In this document: piece after piece, positions 54,678 to 63,512 of the stretch | Layout of the letters: each line of letters starts with the position of its first letter | How positions within the stretch are numbered: position 1 is the stretch's first letter | Assembly (NCBI RefSeq): GCF_004358345.1 | Contig: NZ_CP037952.1 | Coordinates: forward strand, 3,286,001-3,350,000 | DNA length: 64,000 bases | Direction of reading: 5' to 3' | Source: Parashewanella spongiae | GTDB taxonomy: Bacteria; Pseudomonadota; Gammaproteobacteria; Enterobacterales; Shewanellaceae | Made by a program: the position numbers and the translations under genes | Notes under the pieces: model-generated | What the model was told of the DNA's origin: nothing | The model's input: only the letters and a program-made list of their open reading frames with translations | Database searches by the model: none

Positions 54678-57194
54678 TTACATATCTATAATAACATAAA
54701 AGCTATCTAAAGCTACTGAACTAACACTTGGTGTTGTCTCTTTTGGCTCTGATTTTTTTGGCTCTGATTTTTTTGGCTCTGATTTTTTTGACTCTGATTT
54801 TTTTGACTCTGATTTTTTTGACTCTGGCTTTTTTGGTTTTGTCTCTTTTGTCTCTTTTGTGGTCGCTTCTAGTTCAACATGAACAGCAACCAGATCTGTT
54901 GATTTACCATGTGTTTGTTTTGGTGGTTTAGCACTAAGTTTATCTTTGCTGAAGATATATTTATGTTTTTTTAGAAGAGCACAGCATTTCTTCACTTCAT
55001 TCCGTTTCACATACATTATTATCCCTGTTGGCGTTGCAACCAAAACAACCACTGAAAGCGGGACTAATACTCCAACGGCAATTTTACCACTTTCAGGAAA
55101 AGAAACTGGAACTACTGGGGCTGAGACTGGTACCGGTACTGGCATACATTTTGAGTCAAGATTTGCTCCCTTATCAATAAGCGACTGAATTAACGTGCCA
55201 TCTTCGACATTATCTCTATTCAATAATCGACCATTCCTATCCAAAAGACGGCCATTGTTACAAATGATTACCTTAGCGCCCTTTAAAGCCGTCGTTGAGT
55301 TTAACTTAATCGTACCACCAGAAGCTGTAACAGTACATTTATTACAGCTATCATCAAGAGCAGTAAATTCAGCCTGTTTTTGCACTGTAACAGAAGCACG
55401 ATTTAGTGAATTATCATTTGCAATTAAGTGTCCGTTTTCACCAATATTGACCTCAGCCTTAAACCCTGAACGCCCATACGTCGTCATTGTACTTGGTTGG
55501 CTTGTTTCGTTCGCTGAGCTCGTTGAGTTCGTTAAGTCCGTTGAATTCGTTGAGTCCGCAGTTGTGTTTGATGTTAGATTAATTTTTGCTTTTCTCCCTC
55601 CATTACCTCGAAGATCAATAACGTTATTGCGGCCATCTAGATTGATTTGACTCTCATCGCCTGCGCTATCACGTATATCAACAAGATTATTATCACCTTC
55701 TAGTGTCAAGTGAGCCTCTTCAGCTGCGTTTTGAAGCATTCGAACACCATTAGCTTCACCTTCTACCTCAAACCGAGCCTCATTACCTGCGTTAGTACCC
55801 ATTTCAAGAAGATTAAAATCACCTTCTAGTGCCAAATGAGCATCTTCACCTACCGAGTCATACAATCGAACTTCATTGTAATCACCTTCTATCTCAAGCT
55901 GCTCTCCTTCACCTGCGTTATCATACAAGAAAATGTCATTGTTAATACCTTCTACTTCAATCTGTCCACCTTCATTTCCATTCTCATATATTTTCACATC
56001 ATTCTGATCGCCTTCTATCTCAAGTTGCGCTCCTTCACCTGCGTTATCATTCATATAAACATCATTATAATCGCCTTCTACCTCAAGTTGAGCCCCTTGG
56101 CCTGCGCCATTATTAATGTCAACATCATTAAAATTGCCATCTATGTCGAACTGACTATCCCTTCCTGCATTACCATTTAGCTCAACGTAATTAAAGTCAC
56201 CATTTTCATTTGATTGAACTTCCTCTCCAGCATCATCATTAAGCACAACCTGATTATTTGAATCCTTAACACGTACCGTTCCTTTTTTTAAGGATTTATC
56301 ATTCGCATTCACAGAAGAGCCATTCCCAATATCAATTTTTGCTCCTTCGCCAGCCGTATCATGTAAATTCAAAATTCCGCCACCACTGCCGCTTCCCAAA
56401 TTACTCGGAGGATTGGCGCCAACCCTATAATGACCACACCTTCCATTAGTGCCGTTTACATCCAAAGTATCATTATGATTCACTACTGTCGGTTCGTCAG
56501 GGCGACTGGCGCAGTCCTGAGATGGCGGGTTAGATGCCTGCCTTGTTGCTCTTGCATGACGAGGATGGTTTGGATGATTGGGTGTGTTTGGATATTTTTC
56601 TGTTTCTGGCTTGGTCGAAAATCGGTCGAAAGCCTGCCCTGCAATATGCCCTGTTAAACAACCTATAGCCGCACATGTGGCATCTGTTGCAGCTTTTAAA
56701 ACAGGGTGAGTTTCTTCTGGTTTAGCGACTTTATCTGAAACTTTCTTACCCGCAAAGCCTAAACCAACGGATAAGGTTGAACGTACAACTGAACCTGTTG
56801 CTGCATAAGTTGAGCCTGTAGCTGATAAGAATACCGTTGAATCTGCGACTAACTCAGCTGTTTTATCTGAAAGAAACGGTGAAAGCATTAACTTAACACC
56901 ACTTTTTAATGCTATATGTCCAGCTGCTATAGTCCCACCAGCGACGGCTCCTGCTGCTGCACCACCCGGACCACCAACTGAACCAACTAATAAACCTGTC
57001 GTGGCACCAACAGAAACTTTATATGCAGTCTCATTAGTCGAGTCGGCAAAAAATTTAATCATTTTTTTTGATTGTTTGGCAGCCAAAAAGTAGGTCTCAT
57101 TGCAAGCTGTGAGCAACCTTTTTTTAGTTGATGATGATAACCAGCTTTGCTCTTGTTTTGCTACAACTCCACTTGCAGGTTGAAAAACAGACAT
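54678..57194 (-). CDS. Single-pass membrane protein with ten 21-residue repeats
   Basis: 838 residues from MSVFQPASGVV (AAGGGAT 8 nt upstream; the frame opens 8 codons earlier). Order: a Gly/Ala-rich segment (TTGLLVGSVGGPGGAAAGAV, residues about 60-90) able to enter membranes, a Pro/Asn/His linker, and ten back-to-back units of exactly 21 residues of the type AGxGAQLEVEGDYNDVYMNDN (about 325-535). These are framed by similar cap segments (IGNGSSVNANDKSLKKG before, IGENGHLIANDNSLNRA after). A hydrophobic helix follows (about 706-729), then a basic tail with KKSEPKKSEPK repeats. The pattern suggests a beta-solenoid ectodomain. No family recognised. Confidence 0.75.
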   Translation of the reverse strand: MSVFQPASGVVAKQEQSWLSSSTKKRLLTACNETYFLAAKQSKKMIKFFADSTNETAYKVSVGATTGLLVGSVGGPGGAAAGAVAGGTIAAGHIALKSGVKLMLSPFLSDKTAELVADSTVFLSATGSTYAATGSVVRSTLSVGLGFAGKKVSDKVAKPEETHPVLKAATDATCAAIGCLTGHIAGQAFDRFSTKPETEKYPNTPNHPNHPRHARATRQASNPPSQDCASRPDEPTVVNHNDTLDVNGTNGRCGHYRVGANPPSNLGSGSGGGILNLHDTAGEGAKIDIGNGSSVNANDKSLKKGTVRVKDSNNQVVLNDDAGEEVQSNENGDFNYVELNGNAGRDSQFDIDGNFNDVDINNGAGQGAQLEVEGDYNDVYMNDNAGEGAQLEIEGDQNDVKIYENGNEGGQIEVEGINNDIFLYDNAGEGEQLEIEGDYNEVRLYDSVGEDAHLALEGDFNLLEMGTNAGNEARFEVEGEANGVRMLQNAAEEAHLTLEGDNNLVDIRDSAGDESQINLDGRNNVIDLRGNGGRKAKINLTSNTTADSTNSTDLTNSTSSANETSQPSTMTTYGRSGFKAEVNIGENGHLIANDNSLNRASVTVQKQAEFTALDDSCNKCTVTASGGTIKLNSTTALKGAKVIICNNGRLLDRNGRLLNRDNVEDGTLIQSLIDKGANLDSKCMPVPVPVSAPVVPVSFPESGKIAVGVLVPLSVVVLVATPTGIIMYVKRNEVKKCCALLKKHKYIFSKDKLSAKPPKQTHGKSTDLVAVHVELEATTKETKETKPKKPESKKSESKKSESKKSEPKKSEPKKSEPKETTPSVSSVALDSFYVIIDM
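54739..54845 (-). repeat. 18-bp tandem repeat encoding KKSEPK/KKSESK
   Basis: Six to seven copies of an 18-bp unit (GGCTCTGATTTTTTT on the plus strand, with GACTCTG variants) inside the tail of the membrane protein. Its simple repetition makes it prone to length change. Confidence 0.85.
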
Positions 57195-57522
57195 TGCGAG
57201 ATCCCTTGTTGGAAACATTCAACTTTAAATCATTAAAAAAGCTTACCCTAAAAATTTCAACGCAGTATATGAGTATTGTGACTAGGCTATAACCAATTTT
57301 TTAGAAACAAAGGCAGCTGATAGCCGTGCTACCTGATGATGCATGATTTCAATGAGAGTTAATTGCCGTTTAGACAAGAAGATTATTTGAGGTAATAGTT
57401 ATTCTATATACGAGGATAAACAACGCAGGATAAAGGTAATACTTGTCATTAAGAGGAATCGCACTACGTGGGCATTTCAACGCTTATTTTTCTACATTGT
57501 GAAAGTTTGAATTAGCCCACTA
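57195..57522. other. Upstream region of the repeat protein
   Basis: No gene or recognised repeat. It holds the ribosome site and presumably the promoter of the gene ending at 54678, and reaches to MITE A3. Confidence 0.4.
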
Positions 57523-57800
57523 GGGTCTGTTGATCTTTCGTGATTGTTTTTGCGGCTATAAATTGGTTATTTTATGTAAGGCAGAGTTTGTGAGATTTGG
57601 TTATTCCAAATAAGAAAACGATAACGCAGCAGAAATGACCAATTTACGCTGTCTTCGATGCTTTTGAGCATTCACTGTTCTGTTCTGTTCTGTTCTGTGT
57701 TGTGACCAGCTCACTTAGATGGATAAGCATCACTGCTCACGCCTTGAACAGATAAATGCTCAAATAGCACAAAATTTAACCCTGAAAGATCAATAGATCC
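57523..57800. mobile_element. MITE family A, copy 3
   Basis: 278 bp, ends GGGTCTGTTGATCTTTC and GAAAGATCAATAGATCC, TA on both sides. It lacks the internal F mini-element of copies 1 and 2 (GGTTATTCCAAATAAG is the uninterrupted site) and has a small TCTGT expansion (CTGTTCTGTTCTGTTCTGTG). Confidence 0.87.
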
Positions 57801-58092
57801 TAGTCCTCCAGCATTTTCACGCCTATAAAAATGAACCTTTGAGAATACCCTGAAAGTTGCATCTTCAAGGATCATAGGTATATAAGGCTTTCAAGAATAT
57901 GCGATAATTTTATACTTTAGGCCAAAAACTATTTTAGCTGCACCATCTACATCACGAAAAATTTTAATTTGTACGAGGTGTGATACCCATAAGGTTAAGC
58001 TTGTACTTATTTTTTGGTTAATAAAATTTCATAAACTCAGTTGATGAGAGGCTTATAATTGATTTCTTAATCTATATATTTCGGAAATACTT
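57801..58092. other. Spacer between MITE A3 and a small orphan gene
   Basis: No repeat or coding frame recognised; it contains the promoter region of the 58093 gene. Confidence 0.4.
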
Positions 58093-58392
58093 ATGGCTAC
58101 CCATCCTACTACTTCAGACATGACAACAACTCAATTTAACTACCCACTTTTTTCGTTGGAAAGTGTAAAACGTACAGCACCTGCAGCTATTTTGGGTTTC
58201 GCTGTTACTGGGGGAAACCCTTGGGGTTTACTAACTGGAGCAAGCGCTTATAATTTAATTTCTAGTTATTTCGGTTCAAATCCAAAAATGATTTCTGTAT
58301 GCGAACTAAGCAAGTATGTGGCAACTTCAGTTGTTGGGGTTGCAATTCATGCTTATTTATCAAAAAGTCACACATCTTTCAAAACTATCTAA
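58093..58392 (+). CDS. Small orphan protein with glycine-rich hydrophobic core
   Basis: 99 residues, MATHPTTSDMTTTQFNYPLF, with a hydrophobic Gly-rich centre (APAAILGFAVTGGNPWGLLT) and a second hydrophobic stretch (YVATSVVGVAIHAYL), so likely membrane-associated. GGA precedes the ATG. No family recognised. It is followed after 54 bp by the anchored protein at 58447 on the same strand and may share its transcript. Confidence 0.6.
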   Translation: MATHPTTSDMTTTQFNYPLFSLESVKRTAPAAILGFAVTGGNPWGLLTGASAYNLISSYFGSNPKMISVCELSKYVATSVVGVAIHAYLSKSHTSFKTI

Positions 58393-58446
58393 AAATCATT
58401 AAGATTAGTGCGATAACAATTAAATATTATATTGGGAATAACTTAA

Positions 58447-59613
58447 ATGGACATAAAGTTAATTCGTAAGACTTGGATAACCATCACGATTTCAATTGCA
58501 CTAATCATCATCATATTTCTCACATGGCAAAATAAAAACGCTTTAGTTTCAAAAATCCAAAGTGAAAATAAAAGTGTTGAGCAGACCAAATCTACCGCTT
58601 CCAATGCTGATAAAGTTGCTGCGAACAAACCAATTCCAAATATTAAAAAAAGCCTCCTTAATACAACGAGTGATGATAAGAACAGCGCACAAAGCAGCCA
58701 CTACATTGCTGAATGTACTGATTTGGATAAGCTTGCTATCAATGAATCGTTAAATGAAATCGATAACGAATTGCTAATAGATTCTGATAAGTTTGTCGAA
58801 GCACTTAAACAGTCCACAAAGTTAGAAAGTGAAATTGCACATGCGTTAATTAATAACTCCGTTACGGAATTACAGTCATTACAAGAACAGAACCCCAACA
58901 ATAAATTCATTTCATATAATCTTATTTCTGCTTGTTTAACAGCAAAAGCTGAATGCGAAGCTAGGTTATTTGCAGATGCAAGATCTCTTGATGAACAAAA
59001 TGGCGCTGTTTGGTTTCTTTCTGCGCTCAACGAATTAAAAAATAGCAATACCGAAAAATTCACAGAATTTTTGATAGAAGCTTCAAATGCTCCGATATAT
59101 GAAGAATATTGGAGAGATTATTTTTCATTATTCGAATCCGCATACTCTCATGTTGGCGTAGGTAATAGCCCTCAAACCCAAATAGCGACTTTGGGTTATA
59201 TAGCCGCTTTCTCATTACCTGCTTACAAACCCTTAGTTGATTTTTGTGAAAGTATTGAATTAGAAAGGCTTGAAGTCCTTGATGCTTGTTCAAACATCGG
59301 GCAAAGGTTTACCAGTAATAGTTCCAACATACTAAGCAGTTATATCGGGTTAGCAATTCAACAGAAGGTCGCTGAACGCTATAATGATGACAAGCGGCTG
59401 GTTCAAATTGAGCACACAAAACATGAATACGATAAGATGATGGGGTTATCTGGTAAAGCCATGTCCCTTACTTTGCAAAGCCGTAAAAGAACGTCCGAAT
59501 GGTTGCAGCAATACAAGTCATTAGGCGAATTTGCTTCAACTCAATATGTTATCGAAGAAGCAATAAAGTTATCTGCCGATCCTGATTTCGACCCTTGTGA
59601 ATTTGATTGGTGA
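58447..59613 (+). CDS. Membrane-anchored periplasmic orphan protein, helical
   Basis: 388 residues. One N-terminal transmembrane helix (WITITISIALIIIIFLTW) with a Lys/Arg-containing start places the rest in the periplasm. After a Ser/Lys/Asn-rich linker the protein is helical with Sel1/TPR-like spacing (NPNNKFISYNLISACLTAKA, then DEQNGAVWFLSALNELKN). Cysteines are few and spread (for example FCESIELERLEVLDAC). No family identified. GGGAATAACTTAA precedes the ATG. Confidence 0.7.
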   Translation: MDIKLIRKTWITITISIALIIIIFLTWQNKNALVSKIQSENKSVEQTKSTASNADKVAANKPIPNIKKSLLNTTSDDKNSAQSSHYIAECTDLDKLAINESLNEIDNELLIDSDKFVEALKQSTKLESEIAHALINNSVTELQSLQEQNPNNKFISYNLISACLTAKAECEARLFADARSLDEQNGAVWFLSALNELKNSNTEKFTEFLIEASNAPIYEEYWRDYFSLFESAYSHVGVGNSPQTQIATLGYIAAFSLPAYKPLVDFCESIELERLEVLDACSNIGQRFTSNSSNILSSYIGLAIQQKVAERYNDDKRLVQIEHTKHEYDKMMGLSGKAMSLTLQSRKRTSEWLQQYKSLGEFASTQYVIEEAIKLSADPDFDPCEFDW

Positions 59614-59713
59614 GTCATTCAATTACACCCTTGGGCTTTAACTTTGTAAGGAGTTATTAAGTATCTTTGCTATATGATTACCTACAACCTTATCTATATT
59701 GAATGATACGAAA

Positions 59714-60712
59714 ATGAGCTTTAACCATGTTGATTTAACCCCTGTTGCGTCCCTTTTTATTGAATGTTTTGGCGAAAAAATTTTTCATACCCCAAAAGAC
59801 ACAAATAATAGACCGCTTTCTGGCTTACGGCTCTCGAGTTTTAGAGAGCTTGAATCGCTATTAGTTGCTCCAACTGTACTTAGCAGTAAAACAACTAGTG
59901 AGCAAAATCTACAACAGCTTCGACAAATGGTAGAGATCATAAATAAAGCAGGTTTTGTCAAAGCATCGTATGTTGAATATTTAACAGCATTACTGACTAT
60001 TCATCAATGTTATTTAGAAAGGCAGATACCCGACTCTATGGGTGTGAATAGTAGAGTGAGTGAATCACTCGATTTTAAAATGAACTTGTTTGATCCATCA
60101 GGGGTTGAAAAAACGGTTTCCTATGTCGGCTGCGAACCTGAAATCAGAGTATTCTTGAGCTCATTTGGTAACAGTCTACAATTTATAAGAGTTTACCACT
60201 TAATTACTAGCAAGTTCGCTAGAGGACTGAAGGATTGCTTTTCAAAATTTAATAAGCCACTTATTGAGCTAGAAAGTAGACAAGGTTTACTCTTCTCTGC
60301 AATGAAAGAGTCTGGGGCAAATATGGGACAATGTTTCTGTTTAAAAACATCTGATCGAACATCATGGTCAGGGGAACAAATGACTCACCATCGAATGAAG
60401 ACGGTGGTTGAACATTACCAAAATGAAGCCATCTATTTGCTCGAAGCATCAAGTATTGGACAGTTCAAGAATTTATTAATTGATACTCGTGATCATAAAA
60501 CACCTTGCTGCCTTGTAAACATCGGCTTTAAATTCAAAGAATTGCTACTTAGGTATCCTCACGTCAAAAACATTGTATTAAATATTCCTGACTATTATCA
60601 ATTCTGTGAGCATCAAGGTGTGTCACTACTTTGCCTAAATTATAGCGATGTTGAGTTTCAGAGATGCTTAGATACAATACCAGACAAGTACAAAGCTGAG
60701 GCTTCACAATAG
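59714..60712 (+). CDS. Orphan soluble protein (332 residues)
   Basis: No recognised family. From MSFNHVDLTPVASLFIECFG; a TTG at 59699 would add five residues. Mixed alpha/beta composition without signal or membrane segment. Late words LLEASSIGQFKNLLIDTRD and YPHVKNIVLNIPDYYQFCEH suggest a compact fold. It ends 59 bp before MITE C3 and forms a same-strand run with the two preceding orphans. Confidence 0.65.
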   Translation: MSFNHVDLTPVASLFIECFGEKIFHTPKDTNNRPLSGLRLSSFRELESLLVAPTVLSSKTTSEQNLQQLRQMVEIINKAGFVKASYVEYLTALLTIHQCYLERQIPDSMGVNSRVSESLDFKMNLFDPSGVEKTVSYVGCEPEIRVFLSSFGNSLQFIRVYHLITSKFARGLKDCFSKFNKPLIELESRQGLLFSAMKESGANMGQCFCLKTSDRTSWSGEQMTHHRMKTVVEHYQNEAIYLLEASSIGQFKNLLIDTRDHKTPCCLVNIGFKFKELLLRYPHVKNIVLNIPDYYQFCEHQGVSLLCLNYSDVEFQRCLDTIPDKYKAEASQ

Positions 60713-60771
60713 GATGAAAAAAACAATGTTGGGATGTTTGATAAGATAGTTTAAACTTAACTCACGTTGAA

Positions 60772-61005
60772 CCTAGAAACAGTCAGTTGACTGCGTTCTC
60801 AAGCGTAGAAAAAATGGCTGATAGTAAGGCGTAGCTTGCAGCAAGTAGTTATTCTACTTGCAAAAGTTACAACGCAGATAGCAGTCATTTTAGCAAGCTT
60901 GTGAGCGTAGAGCATTTCACTCATTGGGTGAAAAACATGATAATAAAATCATCTTATTGCTCAAACAGTTACTCGTATACTCAGCGTTCAACTGATGTTT
61001 TTAGG
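60772..61005. mobile_element. MITE family C, copy 3
   Basis: Inverted relative to copies 1 and 2: CCTAGAAACAGTCAGTTGAC at the left and CAACTGATGTTTTTAGG at the right. Flanks TTGAA/ATGAA are a one-mismatch 5-bp duplication. About 234 bp. Confidence 0.87.
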
Positions 61006-61072
61006 ATGAACGTTTAGGTTGAAAAAAGAGCAAAAACTTCTGTTCAAAATGAGTTAATCTAAGAAATTAAAT

Positions 61073-61954
61073 TTATTTATTGAACTGTTCTAATCTTGCC
61101 ATGAGGCTTGAAGTATCCCAGCGATGACCACCGATATTTTGAACGTCAGCATAATATTGATCAACCATTGCAGTAAGCGGCAATGCGCTGCCATTTTTCC
61201 GCGCTTCATCTAAAGCAATACCTAGATCTTTTCTCATCCAGTCGACAGCAAAACCAAAATCATATTCATTATTGAGCATGGTCTTGTAACGATTCTCCAT
61301 TTGCCAACTCTGCGCTGCACCTTTGCTGATAACTTCCACAACTTTTTCGCCGTCTAGCCCTGCACGTTTAGCAAAATTAAGCCCTTCCGCGAGCCCTTGA
61401 ACCACCCCAGCAATACAGATTTGATTCACCATTTTAGCTAATTGACCTGATCCAACAGGGCCAAGTAATTCCGCGCACCGCGCAAATGCGTCGATGACAG
61501 GTTTAGCTTTATCAAATATGGATTGTTCCCCCCCCATCATCACTGTTAACTGCCCGTTTTCCGCGCCTGCTTGCCCACCTGAAACGGGTGCATCCATAAA
61601 ATCAATTTGGGCTTTCGATAATATTAGTGATAATTCACGTGCCACTTCTGCTGAAGCCGTAGTGTGATCAATGAGAATACTCCCTATACTCATGCCTGCT
61701 ATTACACCATTGCTACCATCGCCAAGGATGACTTGTCGTAAATCGTCGTCATTCCCCACGCAGGTAAACACAATATCTTGTCCTTTTGCAGTCGCTCTGG
61801 GTGTTAGTTCATATTGACCACCAAATTCAGCAACCCACTTTTCAGCTTTAGAACTAGTGCGGTTATAAACTGTAACTTCGTGACCATTTTTTTGTAAATG
61901 CCCTGCCATCGGGTAACCCATTACGCCCAAGCCAATAAATGCTACTTTAGCCAT
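61073..61954 (-). CDS. 3-hydroxyisobutyrate dehydrogenase-family oxidoreductase
   Basis: 293 residues of the beta-hydroxyacid dehydrogenase family (3-hydroxyisobutyrate dehydrogenase, tartronate semialdehyde reductase and relatives). Nucleotide-binding motif AFIGLGVMGYPMAGHL, substrate-binding signature DAPVSGGQAGAENGQL and catalytic Lys in QLAKMVNQICIAG are all present. The Asn-Arg-Thr after the second beta strand (VTVYNRTSSKA) points to NADP preference. It follows the FGGY kinase by one base, so one operon. Substrate not determined. Confidence 0.9.
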   Translation of the reverse strand: MAKVAFIGLGVMGYPMAGHLQKNGHEVTVYNRTSSKAEKWVAEFGGQYELTPRATAKGQDIVFTCVGNDDDLRQVILGDGSNGVIAGMSIGSILIDHTTASAEVARELSLILSKAQIDFMDAPVSGGQAGAENGQLTVMMGGEQSIFDKAKPVIDAFARCAELLGPVGSGQLAKMVNQICIAGVVQGLAEGLNFAKRAGLDGEKVVEVISKGAAQSWQMENRYKTMLNNEYDFGFAVDWMRKDLGIALDEARKNGSALPLTAMVDQYYADVQNIGGHRWDTSSLMARLEQFNK

Positions 61955-61955
61955 T

Positions 61956-63512
61956 TTATTTCTCCACTAATGCTTTTAAAATTGGTTTAACCCGTCTGTA
62001 AATAGTCGATTGTGACTTAAATATTTGTTGATACTTTAATGATTCTTCCCGCTCTGGATTAATGCGTTTATCAATATTCATCATCGATTTTCTCGCGTCA
62101 TATACATCATCATAAATGCCAGATGCTGTAGCGGCACACATGGCAGCACCTAAAGCTGATGCTTCAGCAATATCAATAACTTCAACGGGTTTGTTTAATA
62201 TATTTGCTGCCATTTTGAGCACTTGTTCACTTTGACTACCACCGCCACTGATTCTGACTATTTTAACAGGGTAATTATGTTTTTTTTCAAGCCGTAATAA
62301 GGCGGATTTAAGAGTAAACAAAACACCTTCTATTGCAGCACGATACAAATGGAAACGTGTGTGTTTAGGAGTAAAGCCCACAATACTACCTCTAGCTTCT
62401 GGACCTGGATAGATCACACCTTGAGACCACGTCGGGCACAGCAATAAACCATCAGAACCTGGGGCAATGTCGATAATCTTCTCGCAAATATAAGCCTCGA
62501 CAGTCTTACGTTGCTCTGCGGCGGTTAACTTATCTTCCTGACCAAACTCATCAATGAGCCAGCTAAGCAGCCAAAAACCACGCTCTAACTGAATTTCATT
62601 CATGAATTGGTTTTCAGCTATTGAAGGAAATGGCGGCATATACCGATAAGACTCTTGGTAACGCTTTAAACCTATACTAATACAAGCTGCACTACCCAAA
62701 CTGATATTAGCAATACCAACCTCACCAGAGCCTGTCGCAAACATCTCACAGGCTTTATCACCACCTGCAGTAGCAACGACTATTTCAGCATTAAGGCCTG
62801 TATCTTCACAAAACTTTTTATCAATTTTACCGATAATTTTTGCTGCAGGTATTAAGTTCATCATTTGTTCTTGTGAGCATGCTAAAGCCTGCCAACGCCA
62901 ACTATTGCCTTTTGCCCATGTCAGGTTTTTGTAATCAAATGGTAGATAAGCAACTTGGCTCGCAACACTATCAACAGCCACACCTGTCATTTTATGGATT
63001 AAATAACCACTAAATAGTGCAACTTTATCCGCGTTTTTTATTAAATTTGGTTGCGTTTGCTCAATAAAATTTACTTTTGCTGATCGCCTTAAAAAACCAA
63101 TTCGTTTGTCCATGCCAACAATTTTAAACGCTGCTCGAAAATACCAGCTCATTGGACTTAAGCGGTTCGAGTCCGCTAAGCGGGTATCGGACCACATGAA
63201 TATCGGTGAAATTGGTTTAAATTTATCGTCTGTGAGAATGATGCAAGCTCTCTGAGTCGTTATTGACAGGCTACCGATCAAACTCGTATCAATTTGATTC
63301 ACCGTGATAAGCTGTTTTACGACTTGAACAAGTTGAGCATAACAGTATTCAGGATGTTGCTCAGCAGAGCCTGATTGGCTTTCTTTCTGAGACTTAATAA
63401 AGGGATCAACTGAAATTTGAGCCTTATGGATTAAAGCACCTTGGGTATCAAACAAAATCGCTCGAACACTTTGAGTACCGTAATCTAGAGCTAATAGGTA
63501 AGGTTTATCCAT
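61956..63512 (-). CDS. FGGY-family carbohydrate kinase
   Basis: 518 residues with the ASKHA kinase fold: phosphate-1 loop LLALDYGTQSVRAILFD at the N-terminus, FMWSDTRLAD, the catalytic base region ATAGGDKACEMFATG and the ATP-binding motif VRISGGGSQSEQVLKM before the C-terminus. The family phosphorylates pentoses, erythritol, glycerol or sugar acids. With a hydroxyacid dehydrogenase as operon partner, a sugar or polyol degradation role is plausible. No transporter or regulator is in view to identify the sugar. Confidence 0.88.
   Translation of the reverse strand: MDKPYLLALDYGTQSVRAILFDTQGALIHKAQISVDPFIKSQKESQSGSAEQHPEYCYAQLVQVVKQLITVNQIDTSLIGSLSITTQRACIILTDDKFKPISPIFMWSDTRLADSNRLSPMSWYFRAAFKIVGMDKRIGFLRRSAKVNFIEQTQPNLIKNADKVALFSGYLIHKMTGVAVDSVASQVAYLPFDYKNLTWAKGNSWRWQALACSQEQMMNLIPAAKIIGKIDKKFCEDTGLNAEIVVATAGGDKACEMFATGSGEVGIANISLGSAACISIGLKRYQESYRYMPPFPSIAENQFMNEIQLERGFWLLSWLIDEFGQEDKLTAAEQRKTVEAYICEKIIDIAPGSDGLLLCPTWSQGVIYPGPEARGSIVGFTPKHTRFHLYRAAIEGVLFTLKSALLRLEKKHNYPVKIVRISGGGSQSEQVLKMAANILNKPVEVIDIAEASALGAAMCAATASGIYDDVYDARKSMMNIDKRINPEREESLKYQQIFKSQSTIYRRVKPILKALVEK

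Noticed and set aside
54728-54931. 67-codon hydrophobic plus-strand frame
   Set aside because: Antisense shadow of the 18-bp coding repeat of the membrane protein tail.
55840-56180. CRISPR-like regular 63-bp period
   Set aside because: It is the coding repeat of the 21-residue units; there are no conserved repeats with variable spacers and no cas genes.
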